Shown one piece after another: positions 15,454 to 23,846 of a DNA stretch of 45,779 nucleotides (its first letter is position 1; every line of letters starts with the position of its first letter). Both the position numbers and the translations under genes were made by a program. The notes beneath the pieces are model-generated. The model saw nothing but the letters and a program-made list of their open reading frames with translations, ran no database searches and had not been told where the DNA came from. Origin of the DNA: Anaerolineaceae bacterium UBA6073 (lineage in GTDB: Bacteria > Chloroflexota > Anaerolineae > Anaerolineales > Anaerolineaceae). The stretch is taken from the NCBI GenBank assembly GCA_002436085.1, contig DIXT01000011.1, forward strand, positions 1-45,779, written 5' to 3'.

Positions 15454-16544
15454 CCAAACCCCGCTTGATCGCCTACTACTTACCCCAATACCACCCCATC
15501 CCGGAGAACGATGCCTGGTGGGGCGAGGGCTTTACCGAGTGGACCAACGTCCGGAAAGCCCGCCCGCTTTTCAAAGGGCATTATCAGCCGCACATCCCCG
15601 CCGACCTGGGGTATTACGACCTGCGCGTGCCCGAAACGCGCGAACGTCAGGCTGAGCTTGCCCGGCAGGCCGGCATTGAGGGTTTCTGTTATTGGCACTA
15701 CTGGTTCGCCGGCAAACAACTGCTTGAGCGGCCTTTCAATGAAGTGCTGGCAAGCGGCAAGCCCAATTTTCCCTTCTGTCTGGCCTGGGCAAACGCCAGT
15801 TGGACTGGAATCTGGTATGGCGCAGCTGACCGCGTGTTGCAGGAACAGACCTACCCCGGTCCGGAAGACCATCGTGCGCATTTTGAGAGCCTTCTACCCG
15901 CCTTCCAGGACGATCGCTACCTGCGTGTGGATGGCAAACCATTGTTCGTCATCTTCCAGCCCACGGACCTCTCCTCGGAGGACGTCGCGCTCTGGCAGAG
16001 CATGGCGCGCGAAGCCGGGCTGCCCGGGCTGCACTTCACCGGCATCGTCAATAACCCGCAGGAAGCGCAGATAGCGCAGCAAAACGGCTTTGTTGCCTGC
16101 ACTATCTCACGCACGTCTGGCCGCGGTAAGCAGCTCACCTGGGACAGGGAGCTTTTCACGCGCTTGTTCGGTAAAAAAAGTGCTGCAGGGCAGTACCAGA
16201 AGCTTTTCCGCAAGCCTTACCACGTGTACGACAGCCGCAAGGCGCTCCCCTTTAAAGACCTGAACCCGCCAGAGGGTATGGATTTTTACCCCTGCGTCTT
16301 CCCCGGCTGGGATAACACCCCACGGTCGGGATTGGATGGGCAGGTGTTCACGCATTCTTCGCCCGAGCTCTTCCAGCAGCACCTGGCGCAGGCTTGCGCA
16401 CGCGTGGCGGATTACCCGGCTGAGCACAAAATCATCATCCTGAAATCCTGGAATGAATGGGCGGAAGGTAATTATCTCGAGCCCGACCAGCGCTTTGGTA
16501 TGAGTTTTCTGGAAGCGGTGAAGGCTTTCCAGAACGGGCAATAA
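15450..16544 (+). CDS. WbsX-like glycosyltransferase (GH99-like fold)
   Basis: The 364-residue product shows the WbsX signature (IAYYLPQYHPIPENDAWWGE, then GFTEWTNV), repeated aromatic motifs (FCYWHYWFAGKQLLERPF, FCLAWANASWTG) and a C-terminal SWNEWAEGNYLEPD. Such proteins occur in O-antigen and rhamnan clusters and are annotated as glycosyltransferases or endo-glycosidase relatives; the exact reaction is not settled. The start ATG 15450 is in an ATGA overlap; an upstream in-frame start at 15402 lies inside the previous gene and adds nothing conserved. Confidence 0.82.
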   Translation: MTKPRLIAYYLPQYHPIPENDAWWGEGFTEWTNVRKARPLFKGHYQPHIPADLGYYDLRVPETRERQAELARQAGIEGFCYWHYWFAGKQLLERPFNEVLASGKPNFPFCLAWANASWTGIWYGAADRVLQEQTYPGPEDHRAHFESLLPAFQDDRYLRVDGKPLFVIFQPTDLSSEDVALWQSMAREAGLPGLHFTGIVNNPQEAQIAQQNGFVACTISRTSGRGKQLTWDRELFTRLFGKKSAAGQYQKLFRKPYHVYDSRKALPFKDLNPPEGMDFYPCVFPGWDNTPRSGLDGQVFTHSSPELFQQHLAQACARVADYPAEHKIIILKSWNEWAEGNYLEPDQRFGMSFLEAVKAFQNGQ

Positions 16545-16554
16545 GAGACACAGC

Positions 16555-17538
16555 ATGGAATTTAAAGTCAGCGTGGTCATCCCGGTGTACAATGCCGGAC
16601 CCTTCATCCGCCAAGCGGTCGAGTCCGCGCTTGCCCAGACAGAAACCGCCGAAGTCGTGCTGGTGGAGGATCACTCCCCCGATGATAGTCTTGCGGTTTG
16701 CCAGCAGCTCACGCGGGAATACCCCCAGGTGCGCTTGTTCCAGCACCCGGGCGGCGTCAATCGCGGGGCTGGACCTTCGCGAAATCTGGGCATTACCAAC
16801 AGCACCTGCCCGTATATCGCCTTTCTGGATGCCGACGACTTCTATCTCCCCGGCCGCTTCGCCGTGGTCCAGCAGGTTTTTAAGGAACATCCCGAGTGCG
16901 ACGGGGTTTACGAGGCGGTCGGGATGCACTTTGAGGACGAAGAGGGGAAATCGCGCTGGCTGGAATCGGATATGGCCGGCATCCGCATGACCACCATGGA
17001 AGCGGGCATCCCCCCGGAAGAGCTTTACGACGCGCTGACCAGGGGCGGGCACGGGCACATCCACCTGAACGGCCTGGTCATTCGCCGGGACGTACTAAGC
17101 CGCTCGGGTCTGATGGATGAAAGCATTGCCGACACATTGCACGAGGATACAGATTGGGTTCTACGCCTTGCCGCGGTTAGCAACCTTTACCCCGGCAGCG
17201 TGGTGGAACCCACCTCTATGCGCAGGGTGCATTCCCAAAACCGGGTTTCTGCCCCGCGCTCAGCGGAGAGCATCCAGCGCGACCGTATGCGCCTTCGCCT
17301 GGCAACCTATAGCTGGATGCGCAAGCACGGCACGCCTGCCCAGCGCGACCTGGCATTCCGGCGGCTGACCCGGCAGTGGCTCAGTTACCCTGTAGTCGGC
17401 GGAAATCGTCAAAAACTTGCGCGTCTGTTCGCCTTACCTTTCCATTTTCCCGCCGCTTTCGGCGAAAGGGCTTTCTGGCGTGAGGGTTGGGAGACTTTCA
17501 AGGCGCTTATCCGCAGCGACTGGTTGAGGCTGCCATAG
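16555..17538 (+). CDS. Family 2 glycosyltransferase, paralogue 1
   Basis: The GT2 domain starts MEFKVSVVIPVYNAGPFIRQ, with VLVEDHSPDDSLAVCQ and AFLDADDFYLPGRF (the DAD metal site), and ends with the acceptor-side DTDWVLRLAAVSNL and RRVHSQNRVSAPRSAES. It is closely related to the next gene along its whole length, so the two arose by tandem duplication. The 327-residue length is normal. It is strongly GC-rich (40 G+C in the 60 bases from 17041). Confidence 0.88.
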   Translation: MEFKVSVVIPVYNAGPFIRQAVESALAQTETAEVVLVEDHSPDDSLAVCQQLTREYPQVRLFQHPGGVNRGAGPSRNLGITNSTCPYIAFLDADDFYLPGRFAVVQQVFKEHPECDGVYEAVGMHFEDEEGKSRWLESDMAGIRMTTMEAGIPPEELYDALTRGGHGHIHLNGLVIRRDVLSRSGLMDESIADTLHEDTDWVLRLAAVSNLYPGSVVEPTSMRRVHSQNRVSAPRSAESIQRDRMRLRLATYSWMRKHGTPAQRDLAFRRLTRQWLSYPVVGGNRQKLARLFALPFHFPAAFGERAFWREGWETFKALIRSDWLRLP

Positions 17539-18530
17539 AACAGTTCGAAGTTTCGGTCGTCATCCCAGTTTACAATGCCGCGCCGTTCGTACGGCAGGCG
17601 GTCGAATCCGCGCTTGCCCAGCCCGAAGTGCGTGAAGTGCTGCTGGTGGAAGATGGTTCGCCCGATAACGCGCTGGTAGTGTGCCAGGAACTGGCAGCAG
17701 AATACCCGCAGGTTATCCTGCTGCGGCACCCGAACGGAGAAAACCGCGGCGCAGGCGCCAGCCGCAACCTGGGGATGCGCAGCGCATCTTATGAGTTTTT
17801 AGCATTTCTCGACGCTGACGATTACTACTTGCCCGGACGATTTGCACTTGACGCGCAAATATTTGCTAAGGACGCGCTGTGCGAAGGCGTTTATCACGCA
17901 GTGGAGATGCACATTGAGGACGCGCAAGGGCTGAACCGCTGGAATGAGGCCGGCAAATCCCGCGAGAGGATCCAGACCATAAGCGCGGATATCCCCCCTG
18001 AAGCGTTGGCGGACACCCTTTTGCGGGGAGGGCGTGGATACTTCCATATTGACGCCCTTACGATAAGAAGGTTCGTACTGGATAAAGCAGGCTTGATGCG
18101 TGAGGACTTGCGCCTCCATCAGGACACGGAATGGATTTTGCGCGTGGCTATGAGCGCGCGCTTGCTGCCGGGGAATTTGAAGGAGCCTGTCGCGCGTTGG
18201 CGTGTGCATTCGCAAAACCGCATTTCCGCCCCGCGCAGCCCGAAGCAGAAACTGGATGACCGGATGCGTATGTATCGCTGTCTTTACACCTGGTGTGAGG
18301 AATTTGCTGGACCTTACCAGGAAACCCTGATGGATTTGATGCTCAGGAATGTCCTCAGCAGCGCGCGTTTTGGGGAGCAGAACCCCAATGCGTTGCTTCG
18401 GAAGGTGCTGCGTCTTGGGAATCTCTTGCGCTTTCTACTCACTAATCCCAGCACAATTCTGGACCATAATTTTTGGAACTCGCTTCCCGGACAGTTAAAC
18501 ATCAGGTATCAGAGCAAAAGAAGCGAATAG
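17535..18530 (+). CDS. Family 2 glycosyltransferase, paralogue 2, probable ATA start
   Basis: The GT2 domain (VSVVIPVYNAAPFVRQAVES, LLVEDGSPDNALVVCQ, FLDADDYYLPGRF, HSQNRISAPRS) is a tandem paralogue of the preceding gene. Alignment with that gene (MEFKVSVV against IEQFEVSVV) places the start at ATA 17535, which overlaps the previous stop as ATAG and has GAGG 5 bases upstream. The alternative is TTG 17487, which would give a 52-base overlap and a non-conserved leader. The residues seen support an active transferase; donor unknown. Confidence 0.82.
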   Translation: MEQFEVSVVIPVYNAAPFVRQAVESALAQPEVREVLLVEDGSPDNALVVCQELAAEYPQVILLRHPNGENRGAGASRNLGMRSASYEFLAFLDADDYYLPGRFALDAQIFAKDALCEGVYHAVEMHIEDAQGLNRWNEAGKSRERIQTISADIPPEALADTLLRGGRGYFHIDALTIRRFVLDKAGLMREDLRLHQDTEWILRVAMSARLLPGNLKEPVARWRVHSQNRISAPRSPKQKLDDRMRMYRCLYTWCEEFAGPYQETLMDLMLRNVLSSARFGEQNPNALLRKVLRLGNLLRFLLTNPSTILDHNFWNSLPGQLNIRYQSKRSE

Positions 18531-18556
18531 AATGAGACCTCAAGCGTAAAGGGCAC

Positions 18557-19387
18557 ATGAGAATATTAGTCGGGACGTTGTATAGCGGAGAAAATGAATT
18601 CGAGGAATGCCTAGCGGCTATCCAAAGCCAGACATACCATAACTTTGATCATCTGATAATCAAGGACCTTCCTCAACACTTAGCACATATGAAACTTTTT
18701 TCACATTTCATGGCAAATTCCACTCAATATGACCTGTTAATTAAGGTTGATGCAGACACTGTCCTCAACTCTAACGAGCTTTTTTATCAGATTGTTCAAA
18801 AATTTGACCAAAACAGCCGGTTGGATGTTTTGGTTATTGCGATTGATGATTTTTTCACTGCACGAAGAATTGCCGGTTTGCTTATTTGTCGTAACACCGT
18901 TACCTGGAATTTTGAAAAAGAAACCGCCTTTCCTGATGTGCCAAATATGGCTCCCGACCGATACTTTTTTGACACAACCGACCTCGCACCTGCAGCAATC
19001 CACTGTAAGAATCCTTCTCCTTTTCAATCCTTTCATTATGGTGTTCATCGTGGAATAAAATCTCTTCAACGCATCCATAGTACCACCCATTGGAGTGGTA
19101 TACAGAATGTCTGGAAAAATTTTTTAGAGACAAAGGATGTTCGTATGGGATTGGCTGTAATTGGGGCTGAACTAGTTTACGCAGGGTGCTTTACTAAGCT
19201 AGATGCCGATTACACAAAATCGACGATGTTGGAACACTTTAAAGCCTTTGAGACCATGGATTCAAACCAGGTCAAAAGGAAGATCCACCAACTCAGGTTC
19301 CGCAATTGGGGGTTCTTACCTAACGACTTACGTAGAAGACTCATTCGAAACAAACGCGCTATATATTTCCAAGACGATTCCAAATAG
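18557..19387 (+). CDS. GT-A type glycosyltransferase
   Basis: The 276-residue protein starts MRILVGTLYSGENEFEECLA and carries DLLIKVDADTVLNSNELFY (about residues 59-77) with a DAD metal site. The first beta strand and QSQTYHNFDHLIIKD resemble GT2 enzymes. It is AT-rich compared with the paralogous pair before it. The 26-base gap before it has only a weak ribosome-binding site. Substrates are unknown. Confidence 0.65.
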   Translation: MRILVGTLYSGENEFEECLAAIQSQTYHNFDHLIIKDLPQHLAHMKLFSHFMANSTQYDLLIKVDADTVLNSNELFYQIVQKFDQNSRLDVLVIAIDDFFTARRIAGLLICRNTVTWNFEKETAFPDVPNMAPDRYFFDTTDLAPAAIHCKNPSPFQSFHYGVHRGIKSLQRIHSTTHWSGIQNVWKNFLETKDVRMGLAVIGAELVYAGCFTKLDADYTKSTMLEHFKAFETMDSNQVKRKIHQLRFRNWGFLPNDLRRRLIRNKRAIYFQDDSK

Positions 19388-19438
19388 ACAGTCTCCTTTC
19401 TTCTTCGCGTTTCTTAGATAAAACGACACCACATAACA

Positions 19439-20236
19439 ATGAAACCAATAAAAATATGGGAAAAGGGGAAAATCGCTTGGTATGCTAGTAAAGCGGACCA
19501 AGCATATTGGGATTCTTTATGGGCATCCCAGATATCAACTGATTACTTTGCAAGGTACAGGCAGGGAGAACTCGACGAGTATGCCCCATTTTTTGAAAAG
19601 CATCTTAAGAAATCAGATAGGATCATCGAGGCAGGCTGTGGAACAGGGCGATTTGTCGTCGCTCTTAAAGCAAGAGCTTATGATAATGTGCAGGGTATCG
19701 ATTGGGGTAAACCGACTATTGAAAAGGTCAAAGCTTTGTTTCCTGATTTACCAGTCGAAGTTGGTGATGCTACCAAAATTGAAGTTGATGACGGTTATTA
19801 TGATGCCTATATTTCTCTAGGTGTGGTTGAACACCGACGAGCCGGCCCAGAACCATTTCTGTATGAAGCTTATCGTGTTTTAAAGCCTGGCGGGGTTATG
19901 ATTATTTCTGTCCCGTATGTCAATCCCTTACGAAATCTGAAAAAAACATTAGGTTCATATCGTGATCGAAACATCCCTGGTCTTGATTTCTATCAATTCG
20001 CCTACGGGAAAGGTGAATTTACACATCTTCTGAATACTGCCGGGTTTGAAGTAATAATTGCTCAGGGTATCTCTGGATTATATGGGATTAAAGAGGAAAT
20101 TCCTTTACTTGCAACTCTATTCAACCACCTGCCAGGGGGCTGGAGGATTGAAAAGTCTTTACGGAAATGGGACTATCTGAATAAGTTCGGACACATGCTC
20201 ATATTCGTTTGTGAGAAGCAAGGGGTAGAAAATTAA
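19439..20236 (+). CDS. SAM-dependent methyltransferase (class I)
   Basis: In 265 residues, motif I is IIEAGCGTGRFVVALKA (about 62-78), followed by GIDWGKPTIEKV, VGDATKIEVDDGYYDAYISLGVVEH and YRVLKPGGVMIISVP. All core SAM-binding elements are present, so it should be active, probably on a sugar hydroxyl or a sugar nucleotide. It is AT-rich. Its TAA overlaps the presumed ATT start of the next gene (ATTAA). Confidence 0.85.
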   Translation: MKPIKIWEKGKIAWYASKADQAYWDSLWASQISTDYFARYRQGELDEYAPFFEKHLKKSDRIIEAGCGTGRFVVALKARAYDNVQGIDWGKPTIEKVKALFPDLPVEVGDATKIEVDDGYYDAYISLGVVEHRRAGPEPFLYEAYRVLKPGGVMIISVPYVNPLRNLKKTLGSYRDRNIPGLDFYQFAYGKGEFTHLLNTAGFEVIIAQGISGLYGIKEEIPLLATLFNHLPGGWRIEKSLRKWDYLNKFGHMLIFVCEKQGVEN

Positions 20237-21536
20237 GATCCTGACTATTTCTGCATTTTACCCGCCCTACACCTACGGCGGGTATGAAATCCGCATCGGG
20301 GACATCATGGACGGTCTATCCGCGCGCGGACACAAAATCCACGTCCTCACCACAAAACCGGATCCCGCAATGAAAGCTGCGCCGAAAAGCCTCCCTTACC
20401 CGGTCGTGCGCCGCCTGAATTCTCCTTCCAGAAAAATGCGCTTCGCTGACCGCCTGACGACGCATAAGCTCACCCGCTGGCTCGGTATTGCGCTTGTCTT
20501 TCTGCGCGAAATCAAACATGATATTCAGGATACTGCCTTGATTGATCAAGAAATCCGCAGTTTCCAGCCTGACCTGCTCTACCTTGGTCACATTATGCCG
20601 CTTACCCGTGCGCTCATGCCCTTCCTGGCAAGGCAGGCGCTGCCAATTGTTGCGGATGAAGGCGGCAAGGGGCTCATTTACTCCTGGGAGGACCATGGGC
20701 TCTGGCAGCGCTTTCAGGCGGAATTCCCGCAAAAATCAGGATTTAAGCGTTGGGTGAAACAAGCGATCAACGGGACTGTCAGGCAGCTCTCCCACGGACG
20801 GGTGACCCAGGAGTGGGTTTTCCCAGCAGATATCCAGGCTTTCTTTAACAGCAACCTGAACCTGCGCAACGCCCTTTCGTCTGGTGTGCCGCTTGAAAGA
20901 ACGCAGGTCATCCACTCCGGGATTGATCTTGAAATGTTTCCCTTCAAACGTGAAAAGGAATTTGGAAATCCTCTTACCATCCTTGTTCCGGGCAGAATAG
21001 AGGAAAACAAAGGCCAGCTGGACGCAGTCCAGCTCGGGGTTTTATTAAAAGAACAGAGTATTCCATTCGAACTTACTTTAGTTGGTGAGCGTTGGAATCA
21101 GGCTTACGCAGCCAAAGTGGACGCGGAAATCCAGTCATCAGGGCTGGAAGACCAGACGCTAATCCTCCCGATGATTTCCCGGGAGGAGCTTGTGCAGCTT
21201 TATCACAAGGCTGATATCACGCTTTTCCCAAGCAAATATCAGAGCGGATTCTCCCGTATTCCGCTGGAAGCAATGGCATGCGGGAGTGTGATTGTCTCTT
21301 ACGGAAAAGAAGGTTCGAATGAAATAATCCAAGATGGCAAGAATGGATTTATCCTCATAGCCTCCAATTTCCTTGCGGCATTTGATTGCATTAGCATTCT
21401 CATTAATAATCCAGGCCTGGCTGCTCAAATCATCCATCAAGCTAGAACAGACATTGAAAGCAGCTACTCTTTGAACAATTACGTTGAAACAATTGAGATG
21501 TATTTATTACAAACACTCCAGCGCTGCCCAGTATAG
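20232..21536 (+). CDS. Family 4 glycosyltransferase, probable ATT start
   Basis: GT4 homology clearly begins at KILTISAFYPPYTYGGYEIR, upstream of the first ATG (20307). An in-frame TAG at 20226 limits the frame, so the start must lie between 20229 and the conserved strand. ATT 20232 fits best: AAGGGG (20220-20225) is 6 bases upstream and the codon overlaps the previous stop. The ATG at 20307 would remove the first Rossmann strand and the GG nucleotide loop. The C-terminal domain shows TILVPGRIEENKGQLDAV, LTLVGERW and FPSKYQSGFSRIPLEAMACG. The product is about 434 residues. Confidence 0.85.
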   Translation: MKILTISAFYPPYTYGGYEIRIGDIMDGLSARGHKIHVLTTKPDPAMKAAPKSLPYPVVRRLNSPSRKMRFADRLTTHKLTRWLGIALVFLREIKHDIQDTALIDQEIRSFQPDLLYLGHIMPLTRALMPFLARQALPIVADEGGKGLIYSWEDHGLWQRFQAEFPQKSGFKRWVKQAINGTVRQLSHGRVTQEWVFPADIQAFFNSNLNLRNALSSGVPLERTQVIHSGIDLEMFPFKREKEFGNPLTILVPGRIEENKGQLDAVQLGVLLKEQSIPFELTLVGERWNQAYAAKVDAEIQSSGLEDQTLILPMISREELVQLYHKADITLFPSKYQSGFSRIPLEAMACGSVIVSYGKEGSNEIIQDGKNGFILIASNFLAAFDCISILINNPGLAAQIIHQARTDIESSYSLNNYVETIEMYLLQTLQRCPV

Positions 21537-21657
21537 CCAAACATCAAGGGTTGGGAGGAAATCGATTCATCATTAGTGTCTTGAGATTTCCACTAAACAA
21601 TTAGCTCAAGCCTTACCGTCTGGACTTATTACTATATTCATAATTTAGCTGAAAACC

Positions 21658-22614
21658 ATGCCAGAAACACCTCTTGTTTCAATAATACTTCCCACTTTCA
21701 ACCGCGCACATCTGTTGCCGCGGGCTGTAAATTCTGTATTGCACCAGTCTTATGCTAATTGGGAGCTGCTCATCTGGAATGACGGCTCTACTGATAATAC
21801 CGAAGCGGTCCTTAACAGCTATACAGACATTCGTATACACTACTTCGCTGATATTAATAAAGGATATGCCCATTCCCTAAACCAATTGATACTGCAAACC
21901 AGAGGGAAATACCTGGCGTTTCTCGACGATGATGATGAATGGATGCCATCAAAATTAGAAAAGCAAATCTCCATTTTGCATCGCCATCCCGATGTTGATT
22001 TAAGTTTTGCAGATTACCGGAATATCGATTTTTCTAAAAAGATTGAAAACCTTGGCTTTTTACAAAATGCTGCAGGATTAAAAAAACTGAAATGCGAAAA
22101 GTCGGAAGACGTTCATATTATTAAAGAAGGAATTTTGGAGGGAATCGGAACTGATAATTTCATTGCGACAGATTCTATGATATTTCATCGCAGAATTCTC
22201 GACAAACTTAGTGGTTTTAATACACATTTGGTAAATGCTCAGGACTTTGAATTCTGGTGGCGCGCTGGCCTGGCAGGTTATCGATTTGCCTACACGGATG
22301 AAATTCTGCTTATACGCAACAAATACCCAGGCGGTCTCAGTACCAGCTCCGTACGGACACTCACAGGCACCTTACACACGCTGGATGCCTGCGCGGAAGC
22401 ATCCCGCCTGGCAGACCGCGAGGAGACCATCCAATTCCTGCGTCCCACTTACCGCAACCTTTGGCAAAACTTGATTACGGCTTACGGTCTTAAAGGTGAC
22501 TTACCCCTGGCGTTCAAGGCTTTTACCAAAGCCAATCACTATGGTCTTCAGTTGGGCAGCTTTAGCACATTACTTGGGGCTTTCTACGCCACGGTCAAAA
22601 GGAAAGAAAAGTGA
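21658..22614 (+). CDS. Family 2 glycosyltransferase
   Basis: The GT2 domain shows VSIILPTFNRAHLLPRAVNS, LLIWNDGSTDNTEAVL and KYLAFLDDDDEWMPSKLEK, where the run of Asp residues is the metal site. The C-terminal acceptor region has NAQDFEFWWRAGLAGYRF and a helical tail. It is 318 residues. The first two thirds is AT-rich and the last third GC-rich, a visible shift near 22320. Its TGA overlaps the GTG start of the next gene (GTGA). Confidence 0.86.
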   Translation: MPETPLVSIILPTFNRAHLLPRAVNSVLHQSYANWELLIWNDGSTDNTEAVLNSYTDIRIHYFADINKGYAHSLNQLILQTRGKYLAFLDDDDEWMPSKLEKQISILHRHPDVDLSFADYRNIDFSKKIENLGFLQNAAGLKKLKCEKSEDVHIIKEGILEGIGTDNFIATDSMIFHRRILDKLSGFNTHLVNAQDFEFWWRAGLAGYRFAYTDEILLIRNKYPGGLSTSSVRTLTGTLHTLDACAEASRLADREETIQFLRPTYRNLWQNLITAYGLKGDLPLAFKAFTKANHYGLQLGSFSTLLGAFYATVKRKEK

Positions 22615-23825
22615 GCCTGCGCGTTTTGCACATTTTCGCGCCAAACTACCGCCTGCGCTTCACAGGGCCTGTAATCCAGTGGCGTTATTACTTCAATAAA
22701 TGGAGCGAACCGGGAATCAGCCACTTTGTGCTGAACATTTCGGACTCAAAAATCTTGCCAGCCGCAGAAGCCTTCAATTTCGAACTTACTGGCGCGCATC
22801 AGGAATTGAGTAAGTCAGAACGCGCAACCTGGGTATTTGACCTCATCCGAAGCCTGACCCGTTTGCGCGGCAGCTATGATCTGCTGCACGTGCATGTGCT
22901 CTGGTGGGGCAGTCTGCTGTTGGGACCCTGGGCAAAATGGCGTCGGCTGCCTGTGCTGTATGAATCCGTGCTCCTGGGAAGCGACACCCCCTCAGGTATC
23001 CGGCAGGAAAGGCTTGGCGGGTTGAAATTAAAGCTCCTGAAGCAGTACACCGGCATTCTGGCAATCTCCGATTTTCTCGCGGAGGACTACCTGGCGAACG
23101 GCTTCAAAACCGACCAGGTGCACCTCCTGGAGAACAGCGTGGATACCGCTCTTTTTCATCCTGCAGCAAATAATAAAGAAAAGCAAGCCTTGCGCGCAAA
23201 ATACCATCTACCAGCCAAGAGTACCATCCTGATTTTTGTTGGCAGCTTGATACACCGCAAAGGTTTTGATACGCTCGTCCAGGCTTTCATCCAAGCCTGC
23301 CAGCAGGGCTCTGACCTTTTTCTGTTGGCTGTCGGGCCAGCAAGCAAAAGTGAAAATCCTTCTCTTGATGAAAACTTCATCCAAGGGCTTAAGCAGGAAA
23401 TAGATACTGAACAGTTGGGCAGCAAAGTGCGTTTTATGGGCTTAATTCAGGATCGGGACGCCTTAGCCGAGCTTTACCGCACTGCCGATCTCTTCGTCTT
23501 CCCTTCCAGGAATGAAGGTTTGCCAAGCGTGCTGCTGGAGGCCATGGCTTCCGGTTTGGGCCCGGTAGTTTCGGATTTAGCGGTGCTTCGCAATGTTATT
23601 CATCAAGGAGTAAACGGTGTTAAGGTACCTGAGGAGGATGTACCCGCCCTCAGCGATGCCATTCAGCAGCTCAGCCGGGACCCTTCCCGGCAGGCAGAGC
23701 TGGCAAGTTATGCTGTTGAAAGCATTCATGATAAGCATGGGTTTACCGTTTGGCAGCAGAATATTTCCGGTTATTATTATGCTCTGCATCAACGAGCAAA
23801 CCGGCAGCAGTCTCAGAAGGATTAA
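22611..23825 (+). CDS. Family 4 glycosyltransferase
   Basis: A GT-B enzyme of 404 residues with a GTG start in a GTGA overlap. The N-terminal part has LRVLHIFAPNYRLRFTGPVI and YDLLHVHVLWWGSLLLGPW. The donor domain has STILIFVGSLIHRKGFDTLV and the E-x7-E region in PSRNEGLPSVLLEAMASGL. A VxxNSVDTALFHP motif joins the two domains, as in many GT4 enzymes. Confidence 0.88.
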   Translation: MSLRVLHIFAPNYRLRFTGPVIQWRYYFNKWSEPGISHFVLNISDSKILPAAEAFNFELTGAHQELSKSERATWVFDLIRSLTRLRGSYDLLHVHVLWWGSLLLGPWAKWRRLPVLYESVLLGSDTPSGIRQERLGGLKLKLLKQYTGILAISDFLAEDYLANGFKTDQVHLLENSVDTALFHPAANNKEKQALRAKYHLPAKSTILIFVGSLIHRKGFDTLVQAFIQACQQGSDLFLLAVGPASKSENPSLDENFIQGLKQEIDTEQLGSKVRFMGLIQDRDALAELYRTADLFVFPSRNEGLPSVLLEAMASGLGPVVSDLAVLRNVIHQGVNGVKVPEEDVPALSDAIQQLSRDPSRQAELASYAVESIHDKHGFTVWQQNISGYYYALHQRANRQQSQKD

Positions 23826-23846
23826 TAAGGCAAAAAAGACTACGCG

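Noticed and set aside
20307..20309. ATG 20307 as the start of the GT4 gene
   Set aside because: It would remove the conserved first strand and the GGYE nucleotide loop that are clearly encoded upstream in the same frame.
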